Of a DNA stretch of 64,000 nt, positions 34,901-45,800 are shown piece after piece. Location of the stretch: the NCBI GenBank assembly GCA_900708905.1, contig CAADRB010000038.1, positions 881,080 through 945,079 of the forward strand, read 5' to 3'. The DNA is from Hymenolepis diminuta. Lineage: Eukaryota; Platyhelminthes; Cestoda; Cyclophyllidea; Hymenolepididae. Under the pieces are notes generated by a model, which worked only from the letters and a program-made list of their open reading frames with translations, ran no database searches and had not been told where the DNA came from. Every line of letters begins with the position of its first letter. Positions within the stretch are counted from its first letter, which is position 1. The position numbers and the translations under genes are program-made.

Positions 34901-37900
34901 AATAAATAAGACTAAGGTATGTCCCATAGTCACTACACTGTTGTTCCTTGTGTCTCACTGGTTCCTTTTAAAAATATTGAATATTTTTCGGTGGCATTGA
35001 TTATTAAAGGCTGTATTATCTTACCAATATGATAATATTTTCTTCCGTAATGTACTATACTTCTTATGCTTAAGAGTATTATTTTATATGAAACAGTAAA
35101 CATTTTGGTTTTTCGTGACCTGTTTTCAAAAGGATAAGAAATCTTACTTTAAACCAACCATCTTATCAGCACGTTTTAAAACGTTCGAATGTGACACTAA
35201 GTTTTCACAAAAAGCCAACCAAGTCGTTTTTGCAAAACGAGTAAACCCTAGAGATTCTGCGTGAGAATTCAAGAATTTTTGACTGAGAATACTTGCATTT
35301 TTCTTTACATGCCTTTTCGAAAAATTCGGTCTTTTGCTCGCTTTCACATAGTCAAAATCTAAACTGGGTACTGGAAAAGAATTTCAGTTGATGGAAAAAG
35401 TCACTTGAAGTTTCTAAAAGTAAAATTATTACCTCTTTTCCTTTGACAAATTAAAAGCGTACTATCATGATAAATAACAAGTCTAATACAGTTTGTATAA
35501 TGGTGAGACAAAGACATGTAAAAGTCGTTGCCAAGACAAACCGAAAGCAGTTCAGAGATTCATTTCGATATAGTTGTTAGTCATGAAGTGCCAGAAAAGA
35601 ATTGTTATTCAGTATGATTTGAAATCATATCTACAGCTACTCAGACTCAAGGAACAGAAAGGAGTATGCTTATAACTCAGAAGACGGCATGTTTATAAGC
35701 ATAATAAATTTACTCGTACAGGCTTGAATATGTAATGATGATTGGCTGCCGGTTAGCTAATAATTGCAGAGACAGCTTCGCCATTGGCGGTCTTACATAT
35801 CCAGGTTTGATCGTGGAGATCCAATAATTAATAATTCAGTACATGAGAGATGAAGATTGCGAGTTTTACTCGAGTGCAATGAAACTATACTATCAGACTT
35901 TCTAACAGGTTTGAATTTTGTAAGACAGCTAGCGAGTCTTTAGATAAATATTAACATGCACTTGTGTATTAATTCATCAAAGTTTCTTCATTTACTCTAC
36001 CAATTTCCAAAATTCATATTGTTCTATCTTGTACAACTAAATATCTGAAGTCCTCTATAAGAAGCCACCCTGCAGTTTTTCTTCAGACAAGTTTATAGAT
36101 TTGGAATCAGTGAACTCCATGTGATGGGGAAGTTCTATATATGACTAATGAACTCTTCAGAAATACTACAAGGCAATCGCTTTCAGGGAGCCGTAGTGAG
36201 CTCTTCTAAGTTTAAAATTCCATTGTCTATCTTTTCTTCCTACTTATAACTGTAATATTATGCGAATAAATAGAAGTGCCATGACTTATAATTCGGTTAA
36301 ATAATATAATCAATGAGCTTTAAATGTAGCGCACTTAATATTGACAAAGAAACAAGTCAAACGAAGATATTTAAACCTAGAAATAATGAAATATTATATT
36401 GAATTATGGCTCTTATTAGATAACGGACAACTCAATAAAATCAAAATTCAAATCAAGTAAGATTCTTGACGCTTTGGATCCATTAATTTTTTAATTGGCA
36501 ATTGCCCTCACCTCTTACTTTACTGCTTTGCCGTACCTGGTGTTCAGCTGCTTTTTCATGATTAAAACATTTCCTGAATAACAACAGGGAAACTAATCTT
36601 TGCTCAAAGTCTATAAACGACTGCACTGACGGAATGAACAGACTAATTATTTTTCAGACGATTCCTGAAACCATGAAAATTCAGTTGCCCTTTGAGATTG
36701 AAATCCCGTCGGGAATAAAAGAAAACGCTGGTCACATTTAAAGCCGCTCGACTGAATTGCCTTAATTTTAAATGAGACAGAGCTTAATCTGTTCTTATTT
36801 CCACTGTTCAAAACATTCTCTTTTTTGAGGCATCAATAATGCTCTTTGATTATATGCTCCAAAAAGAAAGTAATTCGTATTGAGATTTCAAAGGATTATG
36901 ACGTATCTTCACGTTCAAATACAACATGAGTGGACTCGCGGTTAATAAAAATGAATTATTAATTTTCTATTCCTATAGGAATTAAAGGGAAAACTTGGAA
37001 AGGCTAAAGTTTACTCACAACAAAACTCTGTCTTATATTGAACGGATTCGAGTAATATGAACTTGAAATGTATGGTAGTTTTTATTATCGATGATTAACA
37101 TCCGTCTGGAAATATTTCATTATACAGATTTACTTATAATGATTATAAATAATTACTCGATTTTTTCAGTGAAATTCGATTGAAAGCGTCATCAGGTATC
37201 AGATTTTTACTTAAAATAATTAGTAGACTCAAGTGGGGATAATAACGAACTTTACTGTATTTCAAGTGCCTTCAAGCTTAGTTATTTGCACTAGAGTAAA
37301 AAATAACTTTTTAAAATATTGAAATTGAAATGAACGACAAGTTTTGAATGTGCTTTAAAGCGTTTTAGCAAAGATGGATACTATTTAACTCCATGTAAAT
37401 TTTTTCAAAATTATGAGCAAAATAATGCGTTTTATTTTGCCAATTAAAATAATGTGGAGAAACCTGTTATCGACGCATTCATTTGTGTAAAATAAATGAA
37501 TCTAAAAGCACTTATAACCTGAATTATAAAGGGTGAAAATATTCTTATACAAAAAGGGGGATGTTGTATTTTTCAGCCGAAAAGATCAAAGTGAAATATT
37601 TTAATTCTAAAAGGAAGGAAAAATAGCTGAGAAAAAGTAAACTGTCAAAATTTTATGAAACAATCCTCTTGCATTCTTAAAATAACTCTCGATATGGTCT
37701 CACGATAAATACTTCGGAAATTACAATTAAGAAAACTGATACTTAAACATTTTTCATATCCACATAATAATTTCAATATGCGTACAATTTTTTGAGCAAT
37801 CACGCAAAGCTTACGTAACGTTGTCCATTGTGCTCGAAATAATTTCCCTTGATTAGCCATTTTTCTGTTGTTATTAAAGTATCAGGTTCCGCTTGAATAC

Positions 37901-38400
37901 TCTGAAATGACGGTAGTTTTGCCTTTAGTTTTAGGGTTAAATAGCATAATCTAAAAGTTTCTATCTTATCACCCTTGGGATTTAACTAATATTACCCAAC
38001 CATACATCAAAACGTCGGGAAATCTTATTTTATATGAGATAATTAATTAACTGTTATTCAACATGTTCCTCACTAAGATGAACTCTGAATCTAATATTTA
38101 ATAGGATTGAGATAGAAATCTAGTTGGCTTTTTTAGGCGAATATCTTGAGCGCCATTTTTCTCACGTATGGCTGGCTCTTGTAATGGATTTTATATAACT
38201 GGAACCATAACTTACTTTTGTTGTACAAATACAGCGGTGTTCATCTTAATGTCTGACCCGTCCCATCCCTAGATGTACAGTCCCAGAGAGAAATAACTCA
38301 TAAGCACCATCTTTTTACTCCTAGCATAGAGCATAAATAAAAGAAACTAATAGCTAAAAATTTCTGAATGCTAGACATGTACCTTTACGGAGGAATAAAA
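31956..38400. other. Long AT-rich non-coding stretch
   Basis: No gene or transposon recognised over about 6.4 kb. Small items: a (TA)n run inside a self-complementary patch at about 33208-33235; a GC-richer minus-strand patch at 34035-34136 with a 33-residue frame; a purine-rich basic frame at 34654-34833; and a tRNA B-box-like CAGGTTTGAT near 35801. None is strong enough to annotate as a gene. Confidence 0.55.
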
Positions 38401-38700
38401 TACGAACAAAACGAGGAGGAGCCTCCATAGGCTGACGTTTATTATGTGCTCGTTGGGCCATAAAATAAGTGCATTTAACCGCCAGAGTGTGCAGTTGACG
38501 GAACCGTAAACTTCCACTACGAATTCATTATGTCCAGTCTAATGAACCCGCCACTTTTTGTTCTCTCTCTATCTTGCTCTCCTTTTCTCTTCCTCTACAT
38601 TTGTTTAAACGGGCCGCCAGGCGTGCATTTTGCCACGGTGCCAGGAGGTGGCATTGGCGATGCGAAATCGGGCAACCAACCAGTTGACCAACTGTAAATC
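38401..38700. promoter_or_regulatory. GC-rich regulatory-looking island
   Basis: About 300 bases are strikingly richer in GC than both flanks and contain a long pyrimidine tract (about 38560-38600). They also contain perfect inverted motifs: TGCCA-GGAGG-TGGCA at 38639-38653 and CAGTTG-AC-CAACTG at 38681-38694, the latter two facing E-boxes. A CCATAAAA word near 38459 is a Cdx/Abd-B-type homeodomain site. No convincing frame crosses the island on either strand. An enhancer or promoter is the simplest reading; target gene and orientation are unknown. Confidence 0.4.
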
Positions 38701-40118
38701 TTTATTTCTGCGGTTTTATGAGCAGGTAGTCACATTAACTTTGTAAATCATGAAAGCTATTATTATTGTTGCTGCTGTGGCGTCCACTGCCGCCCCTGAT
38801 GCAGTAGTTTGGAGTAAATGAACTACCAGTTTATGCATTTGTATGCTGTTTGAGGAATAGTAGATAGTGATTGTTTCTAGACAGATATTATCTGCTTTCC
38901 GAACTGCATTTTTGTTTGCAGTCGTTGATTTCATAATTTACATACTCACAGATCGTAGAAGTTTGTCCTCGATTGTATAAATTGATTGAGTAATGCAAAA
39001 CAATTAAAGTACTGGTAGTAGTTGCAGGCCTTATCAATAGTTGCATATCGATTTAACCCTTTGCTTCTCCAATCTTTTCGCATTATATGCATGACTCGTT
39101 CTTTCCCTTTAGGCTGCTTCTCAACTTTTTTCCATTATATCATTTGTGTTTATTGAATTTAATGCCGCTATTTAGCCACACTTTCCGTTTTCATTTTAGG
39201 AGGCTGAAGTCTTCTTTCATGGTATAAACATTTTTTCATTATCTCTATCTCCTACTTATCTTGTAGTAGTGGAGTTCGTAAAGCCCGGAAGAGAATTGTT
39301 TAGCCAGTTTTTTTAATTCTAAATTTAAGATCTCTAAATTTGAAAATCAATTACAGCATGATATCGAATAACTTATCCGATAGCCCACTGAATTATAGGA
39401 AAATTGATTTGTATTTTTGGTTTTTTCGGTTTTTTTGAATATTTTTGAATAGAATTAATGTTTATTAAGATAATCATATATTAACCGTGCGGTGTGTGGA
39501 GAAGTAGAGTCTGATTTTTAGTATTTTGATCAAATAACAAGAAGGCGACTAATGTTTTAATATATTGATCAAACTAAAAATATTTTAGAAGTCAAATTAG
39601 GGGATTTTGTGGTTATTGCTGTAATTTTTACTATCAGATTCCAAGAATTGAAGAAATTTATTGTAGTCAGCTAGCGTCCTTACTCTTTGTCTTTTGGATC
39701 TACTTCACTCGACATATCTCAATCTCTTACATGTAATTAGATCTTGGACTTAAAGACGGATAAAAATTAAATTGAACAGACTTTACGTCCGTGAACATAC
39801 ATTCTTCTATATTATCCTTAAAACATGCTTCTAAAATGTCTGTTTTCAGAGACTAAGAAGACTGCAAGTGCAGAATAAGTGACTCGTAGAAGTTCAGACT
39901 TAAAGCTTTTTTAAATATTTCCTTTCCAAAATGCTCCATTTAATGGTAAGTTTTATCAGTTTATTCGTAAGTTATTTTGTGTCGTTTTGATTACCCAGCT
40001 TAGTAAATTCCTTGTGAAATTTAAAATTGACACAAATTCATTCCGTTCTTGAATGAAAGCTTCAATTTGTGCTTATCATGGGAAAATTTGGACATCTTAA
40101 AGCTGATGTCCTATTAAT
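38701..40118. other. AT-rich non-coding stretch
   Basis: No gene or repeat recognised between the GC-rich island at 38.4-38.7 kb and the long open frame at 40.1 kb. The minus-strand frame at 38716-38934 is within chance expectation and overlaps the end of the island. Confidence 0.5.
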
Positions 40119-40628
40119 TTGCCATTGACATGTGAGAACGGTGGTTGCGCAGTGCTAGTGTTTACATTTTTCAATGAATGCCTGCCATCCTCACTTCTGA
40201 TTCATTATTCTGACTCTATTATGATAAATAATCGCGTATTTTGTCGACCAGACGTCCAGAAAACCTCATCTCCACATGGCCTACAGTCACATCAGCAGAT
40301 CCAAGTTTGTGCATGCTTTTCTGCTAAATCATTTCACCGTAGCTCTAAAAGTCAATTAAATAGCGTATGTTTTCAAGTCACAAAGTTGTTTTTTAATAAA
40401 CCAGGCGTCTCTATTGTCGCACTTACGAAAAAGAATGACAACCATGACTATCAGTTTTCAATGTCTGTTTTAGAAGAGAACATCTGTGCATTTTATTTTT
40501 CGATCAATTCCTTTTTTGCGATTAAATGGCGCTTGTTTATTCGAATGCAATTGAGGGATCACTTCCGGGACGTCACTTCAAAATTTTCGGCGAGCTGTCA
40601 CCAGAACGTGAACAGGAGCCAATTTTGA
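40119..40628 (+). CDS. Longest open frame of the window (169 codons), unknown
   Basis: The plus strand is stop-free for 169 codons to TGA at about 40626; the first ATG in frame is at 40221, giving 135 residues. At this composition such a run is expected well under once per window, so it is a mild outlier. The product would be rich in Cys, Ser, Phe and His, with no signal peptide, membrane pattern or domain I recognise. The frame overlaps promoter-type motifs (YY1-like, ETS and CRE words at 40524-40576) and an A-box-like word at 40141. The open run may therefore be a by-product of a GC-richer promoter island rather than a gene. Codon composition is only mildly coding-like. Confidence 0.22.
   Translation: MPLTCENGGCAVLVFTFFNECLPSSLLIHYSDSIMINNRVFCRPDVQKTSSPHGLQSHQQIQVCACFSAKSFHRSSKSQLNSVCFQVTKLFFNKPGVSIVALTKKNDNHDYQFSMSVLEENICAFYFSINSFFAIKWRLFIRMQLRDHFRDVTSKFSASCHQNVNRSQF
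40524..40576 (-). promoter_or_regulatory. Promoter-type motif cluster: ETS next to CRE, with a YY1-like word
   Basis: On the minus strand TGACGTC (plus 40569-40575) abuts CCGGAAGT (plus 40561-40568). That places a CRE against an ETS site, an arrangement common in animal housekeeping promoters. AAATGGCGC at 40524-40532 resembles a YY1 site. The cluster lies in a GC-richer island that continues to about 40860 with G-rich tracts. A start site could face either way. This is motif recognition only. Confidence 0.35.
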
Positions 40629-40700
40629 GGGGCTGATGCCTCTTTCTGTTGTAAACAAAAGAATTCGTCATATAGCCACCAAAATGACAAGTAGTAAAAA

Positions 40701-40858
40701 GGGGAGGGGGAGGTGAAAGGGATATGTTTGTCAAAAGGGGAGAACTCGTGGCAAGAGGTAATTATGAACAGGTTTACAAAACAGGCCATTTGGCTATTTA
40801 TGACGAGATGACGTATTCAAATGTGAAGTTAAGTAATACATAACGCGGGAGGGTGGGG
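40701..40858 (+). other. G-rich tracts beside the 40.5-kb island
   Basis: GGGGAGGGGGAGG at 40701-40713 followed by GGG at 40719-40721, and GGGAGGGTGGGG at 40847-40858. The first can form a G-quadruplex; the second has only three clear runs. They lie 130-280 bases from the ETS/CRE cluster, where G-rich promoter-proximal tracts are common. Confidence 0.45.
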
Positions 40859-42141
40859 CGCTGCGAACAATGTCCAAGCACGGCAATTGGACAACACAAT
40901 GACAAACCTGAAAATGTGAAATTTAATATTTAAATTTTAGAATAGACCTCAGCCCTGGATTTAGGTTTCCACTTAACACTAAACAAAAAGTTTACACTCT
41001 CATCCAAGAATTGGAATTTTATTTTCTCTATCACGAAAATTGAATGCATAAATTGGAAGTAAATAGTCAAGTAGTCTTGATGAGTGTAACCGGTATCTTT
41101 TTACCTTTTTTACACAGTCGAAACTGAATTGAATAAGGGAGAATATAAGAATCTAAATACTTGCGTTATTTCAATGTTGGCATTGTGGAAAATGCCACTC
41201 GTCACATTTATGGATGTCTCTCCATTCGATTAGCATTAACTCCTATTGGTTTACATTTTATAGCCTGTTTTTAATGGAGATTCAGATTATATCCTAGATA
41301 TTCTCATTCTATTTAAGTGTCATTATGGATTGTGTGCTAAAACTATGGTAGATAGGCCCACGAAAACGTAAATCCTGAATAAGCATTTAATTGAACTATT
41401 AACTTCAGAAACTTTCGATATTAGCAGTTCCAAGTCTTTTCTTACCGATTTAAAACTGTTGATATTTCAGTTGACAGTACGGAAAGGAAGTTTTTTAACT
41501 CATTTTACTGACACATTTCTGAGATGTGGGAATATTGAGTTTGTCTCTTAGAGCATTTCAAAATGCTTTAATTTTTATCGCTCTGATAAGTCTTTTCTTA
41601 TCATTGATCTCCAATACATTTTAGAACGTGGATGTTCATAATTGCTGAAGCGAAATGAGTCAAATGACTGCAAGACTTTCTCAGAATTTTTGGCCGTCAA
41701 CCAACTTCAGTCACCAACAACACATACCACTTCACAGCTTTGTTAACTCCGTCCAGAAAAAGAGAACTTTATTTATTATCTTCCTTCAGTTTTCGTAAAT
41801 ACTACTGATTAGTTATCGCACTCTGTATTGACAGAGCCGTCTATGCGTGTTTAAACGTCTGTCAAGCTGTATTTAAAGTCTGTTAGTTAAAACTTATGAT
41901 GGCGCCTGCAACAAAGACATTTGATTCCCTTAGTGGGTTTGCATTTCAAGATTTAGTTCGAGACACAATAAGTAGAAGTTATTTATACCAGTGTGTCGTC
42001 GAGTTTTTTACATAGTTTTTTCTCACAGCTATTAATGTGAGTGCATTTTCTCTTCATTGTTTCCCGCTGACAAGACATTAGAGACCAGCAAAGTGGGAGT
42101 GATTCAATTGACACATATGAGACCTTGAAAAAAACGCGTTG
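40859..42141. other. AT-rich non-coding stretch
   Basis: Nothing recognised on either strand. Ends at an assembly gap. Confidence 0.55.
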
Positions 42142-42156
42142 NNGGGGGGGGGGGGG
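42142..42156. other. Two undetermined bases followed by a 13-G run
   Basis: Two N at 42142-42143 are followed directly by 13 G (42144-42156). This is the only undetermined sequence in the window and is most likely a homopolymer-related assembly or polishing fault. Length and flanking bases should not be trusted. Confidence 0.95.
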
Positions 42157-42615
42157 CGTTTTACTAAACGGGCCCCCTCGGTGTCAACTGTTTATTTTAA
42201 AAATACTGACATTCAAGTTCGATAAATGTAGGATATAAATCAAAATTATGGACCGTAAACGGAATCTATAAACCAAACGAGATGTTTAATTTGATTCATC
42301 ACTCCATCTACTTTGCTTATTGAAAAAATTTATGAACTTTAAGCTAGCTCTAAATTTTGTATTAAAATTGTGAACCTTATTACTCAACAAAGCGTACTAT
42401 GGTCAATAAGGGAAAAGTGGACATTCGAAATAAGCAAATATAAAAATACTGGAATAAAGCTTATTAGATGTCCGTACTTTATCCTCCTTAAACGGACCAC
42501 TTTATTGTTCCTTGTTCTTAAAAATAAATAAATAATTAGTTAATAATTTAAAATTTATCTTTCTCTATGACTGAACAAATAGGAAGAAGACTTTGCCAGC
42601 TGCAGTATCACAAAT

Positions 42616-42638
42616 GGGGAGGGGAAGGAGGTGGTGGG
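42616..42638 (+). other. G-rich tract (quadruplex-type)
   Basis: Starts GGGGAGGGGAAGGAGG and continues GTGGTGGG. Three runs of three or more G plus several GG pairs. It lies 34 bases upstream of the SINE at 42672. Confidence 0.45.
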
Positions 42639-42671
42639 AGAATATATTTTAATACAAGTAGTAATTGCCGT

Positions 42672-42875
42672 GTGTCGATGATGTATTGATCACCATATCG
42701 TCTGCCATGTCAGAGGTCTTGAGTGTGATTCCTAGTCAGCAGAATGGCCAACCACACAGGTTAAGATTGGCTAATATAGAGGGCGGCAAGGAAGCTCCAT
42801 GATGCCACTGTCTACCCAAGATGAGCGTTGGAATATGCTTTTCTAAGTGAGCTTGAAAGTCGTAATTATTGTATA
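42672..42875 (+). mobile_element. tRNA-Gly-derived SINE, copy 2 (tRNA head preserved)
   Basis: The first 70 or so bases align gap-free to tRNA-Gly(GCC) from its first base: GTGTCGATGATGTATTGAT at the A-box end, TCGTCTGCCATGTCAGAGG across the anticodon arm with GCC still readable, then GAGTGTGATTCCTAG at the B box. Differences are mostly transitions, as expected from decay. A tRNA-unrelated body follows with CTAATATAGAGGGCGGCA and a core (from 42793) nearly identical to copy 1 at 31.87 kb. The end is near 42875. A possible short target duplication (GTAATT at 42661 and 42862) is too short to trust. Confidence 0.75.
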
Positions 42876-45800
42876 ATACAATGAAACCGAACAGAACTAC
42901 CTACTGCTCGAAGGCTGATGAACTCGGTTGGCCTAGTGAGACTTCAAGTTGGAATGTATAGAGTTAAAGTAAACACTCGAACACCTTAGATGAAGGCTTT
43001 CGGATGATCTTGCGAACTTCAAAACTACTCTGTAAAGTGCAAAATGAAGTTAAATGTCCGTTACTGAAAAAATCCCTTACATACACAGCGCTTGAACAGG
43101 CTATTAAGGTATATTTAAGAAAATTTAAACGCCAAGATATATGCTGCCATCTCAATTACAATGCGCTAGAATTCAGAATCTAAGGCTAAATTTTATTCTA
43201 GGCTCAATCTGCAAATAGAATGAATTATTCGGAGAACAGAGGTAAAGCCGCCAACCTCGGAACCGGTAAAATAAAAATATATGGCAGTAATATTTAATTT
43301 TCTGAGCTCAGATACCAGGGAAAAAATCAATGAACAGCTTAAAGAATGAGAGATAAATCCTAGACAGAACAGAATGAAGTTTGTTTTTTTAGAAAATAGA
43401 AAGTTAGGAATATCAAAAAGAAATTGATGATAGCGATTGACTCTAGTTTAGAATGAAAATTGCGTCGTCAGATATGTTTTACTGCAAGCTTTACGAAACA
43501 TTCACTTACTTTGAGTAGTGCATTGTAAACTATATTTTAAAGTAATAAAAGGCAAGAAAAGTTTGCGTAAATGCGTGTTGCCGCACAACGGAAACGGACC
43601 AAAGCCTGTAAATGCAACGAAATTTATATTTCAGTCATAAAATTGCTAACTTTATTCTCTCTCAACATTGAGATTTATTCCTTTTTCTTTCGCGTTCTTA
43701 TATGATTTACAGCTTTTTTTCTCAATGTTTATTGTTTTTTTATGATTTAGAATTCCTTTTAAATCCACTATGTCCGTATAGTTTTTTCAACTTAATATCA
43801 TGTTAGAGCAGTAGTGTAGCAGTCGACGAATGCATTGGTTTCAAATCCTTAAAGTCAGTTAATATTGCAGGAAGGGTTCAAAAGCCTTTTTTCTCATTCA
43901 AAAATGAGTCTAAGACGTTTAACTACCATATCTAGGCAAGCTTAAGCTATAAAATGTTAAATTTACTTTTGGTACCTGCAAAACAAATTACCATAAACAT
44001 GTTTAACGAAACACAGACCGGAAAATGTTCAGGTCGTTAAGGTCGTTTCATCTTGTTATATACTCCTTTCACTTGTATCAAACGAAATTCATTATATTAA
44101 AACTTTCTTCCATCTAAACCATATCTATGGTAATTTTTCTAAAAATGATGTCAAAAAATTATCCACATGCTCAGAGATCGCAAACCGAAGGCAAATGTGA
44201 CAAATGAGTGTAAATTAATGTTCGGAGTTAAAATAAATTTATCCTTTTTTAGATTTAAAAATCCGGTTTACTTTTCCTTGAAACGAAATTTAGTTACCTG
44301 ATAAACTTGTCCGATTTAACTCCTATATATATTAAATCGTATATTTTTAACAGAATATTTATGCTGATCATACAACGATTTTTCTCATTATGCAACATTG
44401 ATTGGCATCATAAGTTTGAATATTGATTTTTTCATTTAAAAACGAATCATTTCATCTATTTGATCTCCCTATACATTAAGAATGCATATTTTAGGATTGT
44501 GCAATATATATTAATTCTGAAGCACTTCAAACAGATAATCAATTTGAATAATTTAATAAACAATAATATTAAAAAAATTCTTCAATTTTGATTTAAAAAA
44601 TTTATCTATTTAATAATTGTAAATTATTCCGTATTTCCTGCATTTCCGATGATTTCTTAGAGTGCAAACCCCAAGATCTTGCGTGCTCCAATCGTTTTCC
44701 ATTTTAATAATTAACTATAAATTATAAATTCTTTCTTTTAGCCAACTACTTCAAAAATGTTAAAAAGTGTGCTTTTATTCAACCCTATTAACATGATTCA
44801 TGACTTTGAACAATCTTGGTTACTGAAAATAAGAAAATCGAGTGGGGAACTGTGCACAGTTACAACCTCCTAATTGCGTATTTTTCACTGCATGATTAAT
44901 GAATTTATTAGAGCTTACTCAGACACCTTCATTAAGAATATAACCTCCTTTCGCTTTTCGTGAGACGTTTTGCATTTTTCGTTTACAGGAACAGTTACAT
45001 TTTCTTACCTCTCTTCTTTCATTTAATTAAGAAGGTATGTAAGATGAGATTTAGCGCACATATTGATTCAGAGGAGGTTTAGTGTAAGAGCTTATTGAAA
45101 AATAAAAAATGGGATTCGGTATTCTACTAACAACTTAGTGCTTGGTCGGATTTCCAAAGTGGACAAAAATAACCGATATTGGATTATTATCTAACTGCAT
45201 TGTATATAAATAATGTCTTCTTAGATGCGCAGCAGGCTGTGTTTATTTAAAATTGGTGGCTTTAGAAGGCATGTGATAGGGAAGTGACAGCAATAAAAGG
45301 TGAACACAAAATTAACAAGTGACGTCATCTTTCAGTATTGGGGACTTTTTGCAGTTGTGTGTTGACTAACATCTACATTTCTATGGATGAGAAAATTACG
45401 GTCAAGTGTAAGAATTCTGGATTCGTCAGAGCTAGAGATCGGATCATGGTGCTAGGATAACAAATGAATCTCAGTAACTGATGTTGATTCTTTAAAATAT
45501 TTACAAGTATTTCCATTGAACCATTTATATATTTTAGAATTAATGGATTATGATTATTATTATTTGCATTATTATTTTCGGGTAACTGAAATTCCCGTGA
45601 AATGTGGTATTAATAATCCTATATTACTTCATGTGTATTACTTAGTATAGCATTATTATTTTCTACTTTGACGCAATCTTCACATTGGTCTTACTAAAAT
45701 ACTCATCCAGGTTTTCTGCTCGGGTTTTGCTGATCCCAAATTTTCTTATGCTCACATCATGCATCTTATATATAAATATATTGTCCATGTTGTGTGCTAC

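Noticed and set aside
35764..35825. Third SINE copy suggested by CAGGTTTGATCGTGG and TTCGCC
   Set aside because: Only a degenerate B-box word and one short tRNA-like word match; none of the SINE body is present.
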